This document shows, in pieces, positions 32,741-43,476 of a stretch of 64,000 nucleotides of DNA. The notes below the pieces were generated by a model, which saw nothing but the letters and a program-made list of their open reading frames with translations, was not told the DNA's origin and did not search any database. The position numbers and the translations under genes were made by a program. Source of the DNA: Neoarius graeffei. Lineage: Eukaryota; Chordata; Actinopteri; Siluriformes; Ariidae. Positions within the stretch are counted from its first letter, which is position 1. Every line of letters starts with the position of its first letter. The stretch spans positions 8,170,793 through 8,234,792 of the forward strand of contig NC_083570.1 in NCBI RefSeq assembly GCF_027579695.1, written 5' to 3'.

Positions 32741-34735
32741 GAAAACGGAGCGCCTGATGAACGTAAAATGTGTTTAACTATTAAATTATTTTTTTAAAGC
32801 AAATTAAAAATAAGCGCTGGATAAAAACTCCTCTATCTTATGTTTTGTTGTCTGGTGGTCAAGCGTTTGAGATACGTTGCCTTGCATTTATAATCGGGTT
32901 CCCTGGAGTTGCAAAAGCCATCAAAACTCAGGTTTATGCTTTTTAAATAATTCGAGCTGCTCTATAAATGAGTCTCGTCCCAAGACGGTGCTTCTGAAGA
33001 GAATTCTTGAATGCTGGCTCGAATCACTATCGCTGTTACAGAGCTGCCCTGACCTCGGATCGTAATTATCAAGTTAACGAATCTGCCAAGTGTGATCTTC
33101 CAAATAGGGATGATCTCATTCTGAGGAAACAAGCAGTGTGAGATTTCTCCTGGCATGAGATCTTGTCCATGGTGTTGTTCCTGAGGTGTTCTGGACCACC
33201 GTCCTGCGTTGAAAGCTCTGAAGAAACTCGCAGCGATGCTTCATTACGTATAAACTGATGACTTCTATCAGATTCTCAGAAATGCGAGGGCCGTGTTTTA
33301 TTAATGCTTCAGCAAACCTTGAAAGGTCGAACCTTAGAACAGGGTTTCAGGTCCATAGAACGTTCTCACGAGTCGCGTTATAACATGGAAGGAATAAACC
33401 ACTGGGTGTTGTGCTGTTGTAGGAAAACAATCTCTGATTTTGTGATTACTGCATGGCCACATGTACTATTCTTCTTAGCCTCCTCACTGGTGTTCTGTGA
33501 TGTGATCTGGATGCTCGTGGCTTTATTTCGCCATCGCTTGTCCATCATCGGCGCACCAGATGCTCACCATGGCAACAGCAGGACTCCTGATACTCACCTA
33601 CCTGACATTAAAGACAGAGCTCTGTAGGATGTCAGCTCCAAAGGACATCATTAGAGAACAAACCCTGAAGCGTGTTTGCAAGCACACCGCTTTCCTGATA
33701 TTTCTCCCCGATTCCTGTTTCTATATACGGAACGGCTTTAATCGCGTCTCTTCCTGTCCGCGACGAAAATAATCTGATCGCACCGTTCACACAAGCTAGG
33801 GGATAACAAGGGTCCGGTGTGGTGTGACTATGCTAATTATGATCATTTTTGTTATTTTGTTTTGCAAAAGCATGCTAATGGCGTTGAGTGATTTCTCTGC
33901 TGTTTAACACAGGATAAACTTAGCAAGTACTCAAAGTATGCTTAGCTAGCATCCATGCTAACTGCACAAGAATATTAAGGATATTCTAATGACTTGCTTG
34001 CAATCAAAACCTAAACTGAATGGATATAAATTGCTAGTCTATACAGTAACTTGTGTATCCTGGTTGTACTTCCAGAGTGACCGGTCATCGTCTTCTCAGG
34101 ACCTTCAAATATAATTCAGGATGTTGGACACGTGACCTGTGACGGAGGCGAGTGTGTTCAGGTTGTGTTGAAAGCACTCTGTAAATCATAACAGACAACT
34201 TGTGGACAAGGAAGTTCCAGGCTTGAGAATGTAAAGGGAGTCACACTAAGGCACAAAAAAAAATTTTCAGAAGTATTCTCATGATGATATTTGAAGATAA
34301 AGTGGAGAGAGATGATCTGAGACTGCGTCAAGTGTCACATTTTGGCTCTGCCTTTGGCTGAAGCCTGTAGAGGCCCCTGTCTGTCTGGGGATGTTTAACT
34401 GAGTTCGAGCGTGTTTAAGAATGTAATTGGCGTGCCAGCCTCAGGCCTCGCAGTGTGGCACCACTAAGTACTGACTATGTAAGTGCCACTTTACATAATC
34501 TTATCTCGCGATGTGATCCTCCAGAGCCGAGCAGTCTAGGGCGCTGTCTGGGAAAGGAACAGATTTTGCAATGTAGGTTCGGATCCTGGCATCGATGTAA
34601 AAGGCTGAGCACAGGTCTCTAGTTATTTTTAACTGATGTACAGATTTGTAAATGTAATACCAGTGGGACGCAACTAGCGCTGAGCGCTAATCCGCATCAT
34701 GCTATAATGTTTAAAGTCAAGTCAAGGTCCCTTCC
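32741..34735. other. Intergenic, nothing recognised
   Basis: Unique-looking sequence. ORFs (for example 33304-33627) show no domain or splice context. The segment around 34510-34590 has a weak tRNA-SINE look (GGTTCGGATCCTGG) but no clear head. Confidence 0.55.
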
Positions 34736-34785
34736 ACACCAGGATCTGGTCTTCCCAGGCAGTCTCCTATCCCAATACTACCTAC
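34736..34785 (-). pseudogene. 5S rRNA-like fragment (SINE relic)
   Basis: Read on the minus strand, GGTAGTATTGGGATAGGAGA followed by CTGCCTGGGAAGACCAGATC resembles the 3' half of vertebrate 5S rRNA. The 5' half is absent, so this is a fragment, perhaps from a 5S-derived SINE. Confidence 0.3.
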
Positions 34786-34856
34786 TTCTTTGACGCGCAT
34801 AGGTGTGGCACCAATCTCCATTTCTATAGCCTTCGGCCTCTTGCCTAGTATACAGC

Positions 34857-36233
34857 CAGGCCCGCCGACAGGGGGGGACAAACGGGTATGTTGTCCCGGG
34901 CCCAGGAATGGGGAGGGCCCAGAACTGGGCTCTCATGAAGTTGCGATTTCAAAATGTGTTGATTTGGGGGAGAAATGTGCTATATTTGCATTCAATAAAT
35001 GATTTCTAGATCTTTTGCCTTTATTGTCTTTGAAAAAGGCGTCAAGAACCCCCTACCACCCCTAATGCAAAAATGGTTTGGTCTGACTCTTTGATTGAGG
35101 GGAAAAAAACGACATCGTTCGATCATAGCGCTTCGACAATCAGCGTGCGTGCCATTTGCCAACATGCACAAGTCAGGAGCACAGAAAAGAAAAGAAAAGA
35201 GAAAAAGAGAGGAAGAAACCAGGAGACTCAGGGGCTCACTGCATAAATATTTTAAAAAAGATTCGGATGATGCAGCAGGTAGTAGCAAAGGCAGTGGGGC
35301 AGCTGAGCCAGGTAAGACACAGCCAACTTTTTCCAGCCCCGTAAAGTAACCCCAACCAAGGCACGCGCGGTACGCAATTCATGTTACAAACGAGGGGAGA
35401 GCAAGTCACACTGAACACCATATCAAACGCACAGGGCATTGAATCATTTCATAACCACAACGGCTTAATAACATTGTGTTTCATATATCTGATTGAAGCT
35501 AAGGATATTCACATTAGCCCGCAATCATATCCCGCCGTTTCTCGAGCGGTGTGTTCTTCTCTGCTTTTCACACTGGACAGTACGCACGCACAGTATACTA
35601 TGTTCACCCCCAGCCCTGCCCGAAATCCCCCGTCCATCGCTGCTCCTTCAAGAGCACCCCAATCGCGTGATTATAGTAGACTATCCACGAGTTTAGGAAG
35701 GCATTGCGGGGGCTGTCGCATGCAGGCTTGGGGCGTAACAGAATACATTTAATGGCGTTCGGTTAAAGGATACAAAATAACAGTAACCGCTTATTCCGTT
35801 ACAGTACAGGGGGGAAAGATTCAGTGAAATTGGGGATTACTTCACAGGATCACAATGTGTGTGAGGTTGCTGGTTTTGGGCTTTTTTTTCAAGCCTGCAT
35901 TTTACATTGGCTTTTCGTTTGCTTCTGCTCTGCTAAACCCACACATGCACAAACCCGATAGCAGCTGACAGCGGCTCTGACTTTGCAAAGCAGCACACTT
36001 TGCAGACTAAGGAAATGTTAAAATGTTAAAGCTGTAAAAATGTTGAAATGCTAAAATGAAATGGTTGTTGACCGGTTGAATGGTTTTTGAATACCTGTCA
36101 TTTAAGGGTTGGAGTGAGTAGAGACTGGGATAAGAGAGGTGGGTGTGTGTGGGTTGGCCTGGGGGGGTTGGCCCGGGGGGGGCCCATTCAGAGCATTTTG
36201 TCCCGGGCCCAGCCAAAGCTGTCAGCGGCCCTG
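34857..36233 (+). mobile_element. hAT element (1377 bp, internally deleted)
   Basis: Left end CAGGCCCGCCGACAGGGGGG and right end (inverted) CAGGGCCGCTGACAGCTTTG, with GTCCCGGGCCCAG just inside both. The 8-bp duplication TATACAGC is at 34849-34856. Its right-hand partner is split by the ISL2EU-like element: TAT at 34234+2000 (36234-36236) and ACAGC at 37382-37386. A first transposase exon survives at 35164-35310, while the catalytic region is gone. Confidence 0.88.
35164..35310 (+). pseudogene. hAT transposase N-terminal exon (remnant)
   Basis: Encodes MHKSGAQKRKEKRKREEETR, then LRGSLHKYFKK and an acidic/Ser-rich stretch, ending at splice donor GAGCCAG|GTAAGA. A basic N-terminus followed by a short Kx(Y/F)F motif is typical of ZMYM/TTF-type hAT proteins in fish. 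Reading through the donor gives a stop at 35347-35349. No zinc-finger or dimerisation domain remains in the element. Confidence 0.6.
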
Positions 36234-36355
36234 TATTGAGGTTTTTCACCCACGTGACCAAGTCATGTGAGGCTGCCATTTTGGACGTCACGGCTCGAAT
36301 CAGTTTGAATGCGAGGAAGGTGACAAACGAAAAACATAAAAGAAAAAGGAGCGAG

Positions 36356-36703
36356 ATGCAGAAAACACCTTCACTATCCAGCGACGTGGGGCATTTACAG
36401 GGCGAGCAGAGGGAGAGGTATTTGCAAAAATTGAGGTTAGCAGGCTTAGAGAGCGACGTTTACCTGCTTCCACCAGGATTGTTCACTGACGTACGGAAGT
36501 ACACGAAGCCTTCGTCTTTACCTGACTTCGGCCCACATGATCTGTATACCTATGTCGTTAAAAACCCATCGCCATACACAGGTATTGATCTGAAAGCGTA
36601 TAAGAGTTTGGATGCCTACAAATATTTTGTGTCAGGCTGGGTAACATGCCTACATCAGCGGGTCGTCCCTGGAGCCGGTGGTCGCCATCTTATTACAGCT
36701 AAG
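36356..36703 (+). pseudogene. SWIM/YqaJ-type transposon protein, N-terminal exon
   Basis: 116 codons open from ATG 36356 to a possible donor AAG|GTTTGG in phase 0. The peptide holds YLQKLRLAGLESDVYLLPPG, then PDFGPHDLYTYVVKNPSPYT, then LKAYKSLDAYKYFVSGWV. This resembles the N-terminal region of the SWIM-finger/YqaJ-nuclease proteins encoded by ISL2EU-type elements in fish. The SWIM finger and nuclease domains are missing here. The frame extends upstream to 36143 only by crossing the hAT end, which is not meaningful. Confidence 0.6.
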
Positions 36704-37023
36704 GTTTGGTCACATTTTCATTTACTTTCGGTCCTCAGGATAAACAAAATGTAATTAAATGTCATTGAAATAACTTCTTAGTCTGTTGAGACATGGCCCG
36801 TTATAAATTTGCTGTTACCAGGCAATGACCAAGAACTGTATTATTAGGGTTGGTGTCTGTGTTGTAGCAGTGTACTAGCAGCTAGCTGTTAGCACTAGCT
36901 AATGTCAACAACATAGCTAGTATGTTACTGTAGCAATGTTTACGTTCAGTCATTTGGATGACTGTTAAAACCTTTCAGTCTCAAGTTTTTCCTTTACTGT
37001 ATTTACTAGTTTACTGTAATTAT

Positions 37024-37247
37024 GGCCCAGCAGCTATTTACACCGGATCCAGTGTAAATAGCTGCTGGAGCGCGCTCTGGCTTGCTCCCCCTCAAATTAA
37101 GCAGCGCGCTCCGGCTTGCTCCCGGAGTGCTCCGGGAGCAAACCGGAGCGCACTGCTTAATTTGAGGGGGAGCAAGCCGGAGCGCGCTGCTTAACTTGAG
37201 GGGGAGCAAGCCGGAGCACGCTCCGGCAGCTATTTACACTGGATCCG
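37024..37247. repeat. GC-rich compound palindrome inside the ISL2EU-like element
   Basis: AGCAGCTATTTACACCGGAT and its inverse occur as a tight hairpin at 37028-37064, and the motif recurs at the right edge (CAGCTATTTACACTGGATCC, 37227). Between them GGAGCAAGCCGGAGCGC-type words and CTCAAATTAAGCAGCGCGCT alternate in both orientations. It looks like a small foldback element that rearranged on itself. Confidence 0.8.
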
Positions 37248-37394
37248 GTGTCTGTAACACGTTGTTTTTTTTCAAGCTGGTTCTCCCTTTCGGTCTGCAG
37301 TGTTAGTATGTAGCTTGACCTTCAAAATGGCGGACACCAGGGCGTCACGTGACCCTGTGACGTCAGGTGAAAAACCTCAATACAGCTAAGGTTA

Positions 37395-37571
37395 CAGTAG
37401 GGGGCGGGTCCTCTGGTTACCGCGAGAGTTTGATTCCCTACTCGCATCTGTATTGCAGTGTGCCTTACCCGATGGCAGTAAGTACTATGTTTGGTATGAC
37501 CCAACTGGGGGTAGAACTTGCGATATTCCGGTCGAGAGGCAGACACGCTAACCACTAGACCAGCTCGCAAT
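37395..37571 (-). mobile_element. tRNA-derived SINE (second family), minus strand
   Basis: On the minus strand it begins GAGCTGGTCTAGTGGTTAGC (A box), GTGTCTGCCTCTCGACCGG, then B-box-like AGTTCTACCCCCAGTTGGG and a nontRNA body ending near CGCGGTAACCAGAGGACC. It lacks the V-SINE core. The target duplication is not resolved. Confidence 0.65.
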
Positions 37572-37572
37572 G

Positions 37573-38388
37573 AGTGCGTGAATATTTTAATAATTTATAG
37601 TGTGCTATGAATACAAGGGTGTACATATGAATACGTTAATTGACTTGAACACATAATGCATCCTAAACAAATCTAGATAAATGCAGATCAGGGGAGTATG
37701 TACAGTATTCAGGGGTTTTGTGTGGTTTTTTTGCCTGAAATTTGTTCACAGGAAATCTGGTTGAGAGTCGAGGTGTGCATCAGGACCGAAACCCTACAAG
37801 ACCAAATGAAGAAAGCAGAAGAGTTTCACTTTCATACGTTCGCACTGCGTACTCATAGCACCGGATTTGCCCAGTTCTATTTTTAGAATCTTTCTGGAAT
37901 GTAACAAAGTCGAAACCTGAAGTCAATCTTATAAATAATATTATTAAGCAGTTCTAGATATTAATTACTTTCCAGCGCTTTTCTTTCCACTCAGGAATAA
38001 GTGCCTGAGTTTCCCAAAAGCATCGCAGCACAAAGATCATCGTTAAATGGTAGAGCGAGCAGCACAATAACGCGCTCTCTCCTAGTTAAGATGCTCTTCG
38101 TGTTAAGAAGCTTTTGGGAAACCTACCCAGTATTGTTGTTCTGAAACTCGAGAGACGTAGCGGAGTTCAAGGAACTGTACAATTTCAGAAGCTGTTTTTC
38201 AAATTGCTCTTTTTTTTCCTTGTAAAAGAAATCATGAATGGGGAAAAAAAATCCTTATTCCCAGCAACACTATATTTTTCTTATCACTTCTTTTCAGGCA
38301 CATTCGCATTTTTAAAAAATCCTCCCTAGTTTAGACCACACCCACTTCTGGTTTAAAGTTAGACTGCCTTTCATATTTTTCACATGTA
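37573..38388. other. Intergenic, nothing recognised
   Basis: AT-rich. GAAACCTACCC near 38118 and TTTCCCAAAAGC near 38011 frame a short inverted pair typical of fish MITE scraps. Confidence 0.4.
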
Positions 38389-39997
38389 CAGTGGTGCTTG
38401 AAAGTTTGTGAACCCTTTAGAATTTTCTATATTTCTGCATAAATATGACCTAAAACATCATCAGATTTTCACACAAGTCCTAAAAGTAGATAAAGAGAAC
38501 CCAGTTAAATAAATGAGGCAAAAATATTATACTTGGTCATTTATTCATTGAGGAAAATGATCCAATATTACATATCTGTGAGTGGCAAAAGTATGTGAAC
38601 CTTTGCTTTCAGTATCTGGTGTGACCCCCTTGTGCAGCAATAACTGCAACTAAACGTTTCCGGTAATTGTTGATCAGTCCTGCACACCGGCTTGGAGGAA
38701 TTTTAGCCCGTTCCTCCGTACAGAACAGCTTCAACTCTGGGATGTCGGTGGGTTTCCTCACATGAACTGCTCGCTTCAGGTCCTTCCACAACATTTCGAT
38801 TGGATTAAGGTCAGGACTTTGACTTGGCCATTCCAAAACATTAACTTTATTCTTCTTTAACCATTTTTGGTAGAACGACTTGTGTGCTTAGGGTCGTTGT
38901 CTTGCTGCATGACCCACCTTCTCTTGAGATTCAGTTCATGGACAGATGTCCAGACATTTTCCTTTAGAATTTGCTGGTATAATTTAGAATTCATTGTTCC
39001 ATCAATAATGGCAAGCCGTCCTGGCCCAGATGCAGCAAAACAGGCCCAAACCATGATATTACCACCACCGTATTTCACAGATGGGATAAGGTTCTTATGC
39101 TGGAATGCAGTGTTTTCCTTTCTCCAAACATAACACTTCTCATTTAAACCAAAAAGTTCTATTTTGGTCTCATCCGTCCACAAAACATTTTTCCAATAGC
39201 CTTCTGGCTTGTCCACGTGATCTTTAGCAAACTGCAGATGAGCAGCAATGTTCTTTTTGGAGAGCAGTGGCTTTCTCCTTGCAACCCTGCCATGCACAGC
39301 ATTGTTGTTCAGTGTTCTCCTGATGGTGGACTCATGAACATTAACATTAGCCAATGTGAGAGAGGCCTTCAGTTGCTTAGAAGTTACCCTGGGGTCCTTT
39401 GTGACCTCGGTGACTATTACACGCCTTGCTCTTGGAGTGATCTTTGTTGGTTGACCACTCCTGGGGAGGGTAACAATGGTCTTGAATTTCCTCCATTTGT
39501 ACACAACCTGTCTGTCTGTGGATTGGTGGAGTCCAAACTCTTTAGAGATGGTTTTGTAACCTTTTCCAGCCTGATGAGCATCAACAATGCTTTTTCTGAG
39601 GTCCTCAGAAATCTCCTTTGTTCCTGCCATGATACACTTCTACAAACATGTTTTGTGAAGATCAGACTTTGATAGATCCCTGTTCTTTAAATAAAACAGG
39701 GTGCCCACTCACACCTGATTGTCATCCCATTGATTGAAAACACCTGACTCTAATTTCACCTTCAAATTAACTGCTAATCCTAGAGGTTCACATACTTTTG
39801 CCACTCACAGATATGTAATATTGGATAATTTTCCTCAATAAATAAATGACCAAGTATGATATTCTTGTCTCATTTGTTTAACTGGGTTCTCTTTATCTAC
39901 TTTTAGGACTTGTGTGAAAATCTGATGATGTTTTAGGTCATATTTATGCAGAAATATAGAAAATTCTAAAGGGTTCACAAACTTTCAAGCACCACTG
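38389..39997 (-). mobile_element. Tc1/mariner element, copy B (1609 bp, nearly intact)
   Basis: Starts CAGTGGTGCTTGAAAGTTTG and ends CAAACTTTCAAGCACCACTG, exact inverses, with TA on both sides (38387-38388, 39998-39999). The inverted repeats are long, about 200 bp each. The only clear coding lesion is one lost base in the transposase. Related Tc1 lineages are widespread in fishes and lampreys and have been linked to horizontal transfer (family knowledge). Confidence 0.96.
38609..39630 (-). pseudogene. Tc1 transposase with a single 1-bp frameshift (copy B)
   Basis: The reading runs from ATG 39630 (MAGTKEISEDL) through two helix-turn-helix motifs (about residues 1-110), Asp153 in [10 protein letters not shown] and Asp244 in QQDNDPKHT. 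It then shifts frame at the T-run 38863-38868, where copy A has one more base. The other frame continues from 38836 with [13 protein letters not shown], including the catalytic Glu, and ends GGHTRY at 38609. The DD34E signature is complete apart from the shift. As written the gene cannot make a full enzyme. Confidence 0.95.
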
Positions 39998-39999
39998 TA

Positions 40000-41363
40000 G
40001 GTCATAAAAAAAAAACTTCAGACACCCAGTTATTTTTGTTTCGTGACTGAAAGCTACTGAATTTGAATCAGAGACTTCCAATTTTATTAGATTTTTTTAA
40101 ACAGAACAATTAATGAATTTATCTCCACGTGGTCCTAAATTCTCTGCTATTTTTTCCTGTTTCACCATGACCCGATACAAGATACTACGTCATGCATCAC
40201 ATCACGTGGTGGGCTTTCCCCGTTCACGCAAGGCATTGTGGGATACAAATTTGAAACAGGAGAGAAAAATGGAGGACGTGAGTGTGCGAATGAAACGTGA
40301 AAGAGCGACTACAGTAACAGAAAGAAAGTGAGAAGAAAAGACGTTATGTTATATACGAAGGAAAGGAAACACAGGACCAAACTAATAAATATCGGCGCTC
40401 AGCGAGCACCTCGGTGTGATCAGCTGTTCATTTAGCAACTGAACAACGGAACTGTCAGTGCACGCTCAAAGGTAAACCTGCGCATGTGCACACACACGGA
40501 CTTCCTCTGTCTGCTTGACTGCGCAAAGCGAGCGATTTCATGCACATGATTTGCTTTAATCCCCTCAAATTAAATAACTTCCCAGCCACAGAATGGCCTG
40601 ATATTTTGTGAGATCTCTATTACAGAAATAAACATATATCACAATGACCACATTTCAGAGGGATCTAAATTTCACAGATTTTATGAAATCGAAAGGCCGT
40701 CTAGCTTTAATCTCGGTGAATACGAGATTTTGAGCCGTAAACAGATGCAGATAATGGTGTAGCGTTACACCCCTACCCTAATGTACCATACGTGGCGTAC
40801 AGTATAGCAGCCATGTCTGACGCGTGGACGAGGTCCATTACTGCGAGACACGGAAATGACTCTATAAATAAGGCTTTCGCTTTGCCGCAGCGACAAAAAC
40901 AATTAATCGGCTCATTTGACGCTTTTCTATTTCCGCAGCGTCTCATTGTGACGAAGTGGAAATCCGTATCTGCTCATTTCTTTGCATGAAACTCGAACCC
41001 CAGCCCCAGAGGGCTTTCCTCACACTTCGAGAACCAATTCCGCTCATAAAGGGGGTTGATAATTAGCCAGAGAGTTTAGTTAGCCATTGCAGCACACGGC
41101 TCTCTGGAGACGTGGACTTTGATGGCCTTGTTTTAATGACTCCAGTCTATGCGAGAGCATCAATGGTGTCTAAACGCAGTTTTAATTCTGACCTTGGCCA
41201 ATCAAGGTCTTTTAGCTCCACTGATTAGCTTTGACTTCTGCCAAATTAAAGGCTTACACACTTTTAGCCTTATGTCAGTGCGTTTTGATTGAATGAAGAA
41301 TTTGTTTAAAAAACGACTTTCCTTTAAAAATCCTTCACTCTCAGGTTTTTCTAAAACTCAGTA
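40000..41363. other. Intergenic, possible old transposon pieces
   Basis: Contains CATCACATCACGTGGTGGGC and GGCATTGTGGGATAC near 40195-40245, typical of promoter-like parts of fish DNA transposons, and a short ORF MEDVSVRMKRERATTVTERK at 40269. No terminal repeats were resolved. Confidence 0.4.
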
Positions 41364-41981
41364 CAGGTAGTCGTCGACTTACGACTGCGTTTGGTTACGA
41401 CTGACCGGTCGTAAACTGATCTGGTCGTAAGTCGGCCTATGTTAAATGAACGCAAGTATATTGTGATGTGTAATGATATTGTAATCATCTTAAAGTCTTA
41501 TTATATCAACATTTTATTTCATTACCTTGGCTCATTATTTGGTTTAAGTCAAACACTGCATACTACACTGCGTACAGTACAATTTGTTTAATATGTGCAA
41601 AACCAAAAAATACGAAATACAGGTGTGAAAAATAGAAGACATTTTAGTTTGAAACATACCAAAATACAAATGTAAAACATAGCAAAATATAAAATTTAGT
41701 GACCGCTGGCATCACTGGTGCTTGGCTGTGGGTCGTCTATGTCATCATCAGCTGTTGCAGCGCTCGGGCTGGCGGGAAGATTTGCTCGTTTCATAAACCA
41801 GGAGCTGGGGCGGAAACTGTATGACGGAGTGCGCGAGAGAGACTGCGCATGTGCCTGGAGCTGGGGCGGAAACTGTCGTACACTCAGCTAGCTCAGTTGG
41901 GAAACACTTGCCAGTCATAACCAGATGGTCGTAAAGTCGATCGGTCGTAAGTCGCATAGGTCGTAAGTCGACGACGACCTG
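41364..41981. mobile_element. Tc/mariner-type MITE, 618 bp
   Basis: Left end CAGGTAGTCGTCGACTTACG and right end CGTAAGTCGACGACGACCTG are inverted, flanked by TA (41362-41363 and 41982-41983). GGTCGTAA/TTACGACC words recur inside both ends. No transposase. CAGGT-type ends with TA suggest pogo or mariner relatives. Confidence 0.82.
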
Positions 41982-42051
41982 TATTCAGCATTTAATGCTG
42001 TATAAATACCACCGCAGATTGTATGTTAGTATTTAAATAATATTGGCTGGT

Positions 42052-42171
42052 GTTGAGTGGTCTACCAGATATATTCCATTCAGCAAGCATGATACTGAAT
42101 GAGTCGAAGACGAGTAGCTGAATGGAATACATCTGATAGACCACAAAAAAGCCAGTCAATATTATTATAAT
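42052..42171. repeat. Foldback stem-loop, copy 2
   Basis: Arms TGGTCTACCAGATATATTCC and GGAATACATCTGATAGACCA enclose CAAGCATGATACTGAATGAG plus TCGAAGACGAGTAG. Its loop is the reverse complement of the loop in the copy at 32288. It belongs to the same dispersed repeat. Confidence 0.9.
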
Positions 42172-42417
42172 GTACATACACAGTCTTCATATCAGCATTC
42201 TCAAAGGCCAACAACAGCTTACCCGCGACTCGGTGCTATCAGCGCAGCAGTTCACTGAACTTCTAGCCGGTGTAATGTTAGCGAAGGCCAATGCTAGCAC
42301 AGTCAAGCCGAATTTTTTTTTTTTCTGTGTAATTTATTGAGTTACTTTTAAAAATCGACAGCTACACACACCGGAGTGACCTGGCAGCCAAAATTCTCTC
42401 AAAATCTTCCACTCTTA
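42172..42417 (-). repeat. Dispersed repeat copy 2, left portion
   Basis: Ends AAAATCTTCCACTCTTA, which matches in reverse the flank of the first copy near 32230 (AAAATCTTCC on its minus strand). The Harbinger-like insertion follows. Confidence 0.45.
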
Positions 42418-42815
42418 TACCCTGTCCACACTAGGGATTTTGTACCGATACGATACTACTTTCGTACCGCAACACCTGTCCACACTAGTAACTATACCGG
42501 TACTGTAGCGGTATAACTGTATTGGTACGAAACCCACAAATGTATGGGTTTCGTACCGGTACAGTATCGGTACTGTAGTGCTTCGCTGTAGTGTGGACAG
42601 ATGAAGCGGCTCTGTATCGATACAAATATAATGCGCATGCGCAAAGTCACACACCTCAATCGATGTCTTCGCTGAATAAAATAGTGAAGAACGGAGATTC
42701 GTTTGTTTCTTTCTCAACTGCCTCGCGCGTTTTATACGATTTGACTGAATAAATGACCACCAGAAATACAGACTGTACATTGACAACAAAAAGCACACAC
42801 ACGTTGTTTCATCCG

Positions 42816-43289
42816 TACGGAAGCCGAGAGAGGCCCTTCATATAATCCTTTTTTTTTATTCACCTTGTTATCCCGAGATAACGACATAATTAATTCAGGA
42901 TCTCGAGAAAACAACACAACTATTCCGTGATCTCGAGAAAACAAAACAATTATTTCATGATCTCGAGTAAACAGCTGAGAAATGGTTCATTCAGGTGCGC
43001 CAAGAGACTTGTGATATGCTGACTTTGGGGCTATTTCTCATTCTGTATAGACGCAACTTTGGTCATTAGAATGTCTGGAATAATCGATCACCTAATAAGG
43101 CAATATTTTGATCAGGGGTTGACACAGGGAGAGATTGCATTAAGTCTTTTAATAAGGGATCATTTCAAAATTAGTCCGCGGCACCTCCGCAGAAGACTGG
43201 CCCGGCTTCGTCTCTACTGACGGAGATACAGTGATCCAGCTGAGATCATGAAATAATTTTGTTTTCTCGAGATCTCAAAATAGCGGATG
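42816..43289 (+). mobile_element. Unclassified element with TCTCGAGAAAACAA repeats
   Basis: It is absent from copy 1, where CATCCG joins CCATAT directly. The left side holds three spaced repeats of about 30 bp (TCTCGAGAAAACAAAACAAT then TATTTCATGA) at 42900-42980. The right side holds one inverted copy (TCATGAAATAATTTTGTTTT then CTCGAGA) at 43246-43274. Between them lies a small ORF at 43071-43220. The target duplication is unclear. Confidence 0.6.
43071..43220 (+). pseudogene. 49-residue helix-turn-helix ORF of a DNA transposon
   Basis: ATG to TGA, encoding LIRQYFDQGLTQGEIALSLL followed by HFKISPRHLRRRLARLRL. The pattern YF-x-x-G-x-x-x-x-EI-x-x-x-L, then IS-x-R-x-L-x-R-x-L, matches the N-terminal helix-turn-helix of integrase-core proteins seen in fish genomes. 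The catalytic domain is absent. The match is from memory of the motif only. Confidence 0.4.
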
Positions 43290-43476
43290 CCATATATTCT
43301 CGGAAGGAAGTTACTCGGTAACCACGTAAACATTTCACGCACGCGCATTTCAACTACCATGAAAGAAACCTGCAAACATTTCTCGCTAGTGTGGACAGAT
43401 GCACTAAACTGTACCAGTATACTTTGTATCGATACAGTTATACCACTTTCGTACCGGTATAAGTGTGAACACAGCA

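Larger units (their letters stand above)
36237..37379 (+). mobile_element. ISL2EU-like DNA transposon (1143 bp, deleted)
   Basis: Ends TGAGGTTTTTCACC and GGTGAAAAACCTCA are perfect inverses. AT is duplicated at 36235-36236 and 37380-37381, as reported for ISL2EU elements. Both subterminal regions carry GTCACGTG/CACGTGAC words. It carries one coding exon (36356-36703) and a GC-rich foldback insert (37024-37247). It landed in the right target duplication of the hAT element. Confidence 0.8.
42418..43476 (-). mobile_element. PIF/Harbinger-like element, copy 2 (reverse)
   Basis: Reverse complement of the outer parts of copy 1: it starts TACCCTGTCCACACTAGGGA and ends AGTGTGAACACAGCA. Inside are the same CGATACGATAC, TACCGGTA and GCGCATGCGC words. 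The flanks are TTA and TAT, an imperfect TWA duplication. It interrupts dispersed repeat copy 2 and is itself interrupted at 42816-43289. It gives the uninterrupted reference for the left half of copy 1. Confidence 0.7.

Noticed and set aside
36143-36355. Upstream part of the 203-codon ORF
   Set aside because: It runs from the hAT right end across the ISL2EU-like boundary, so the fusion is accidental.
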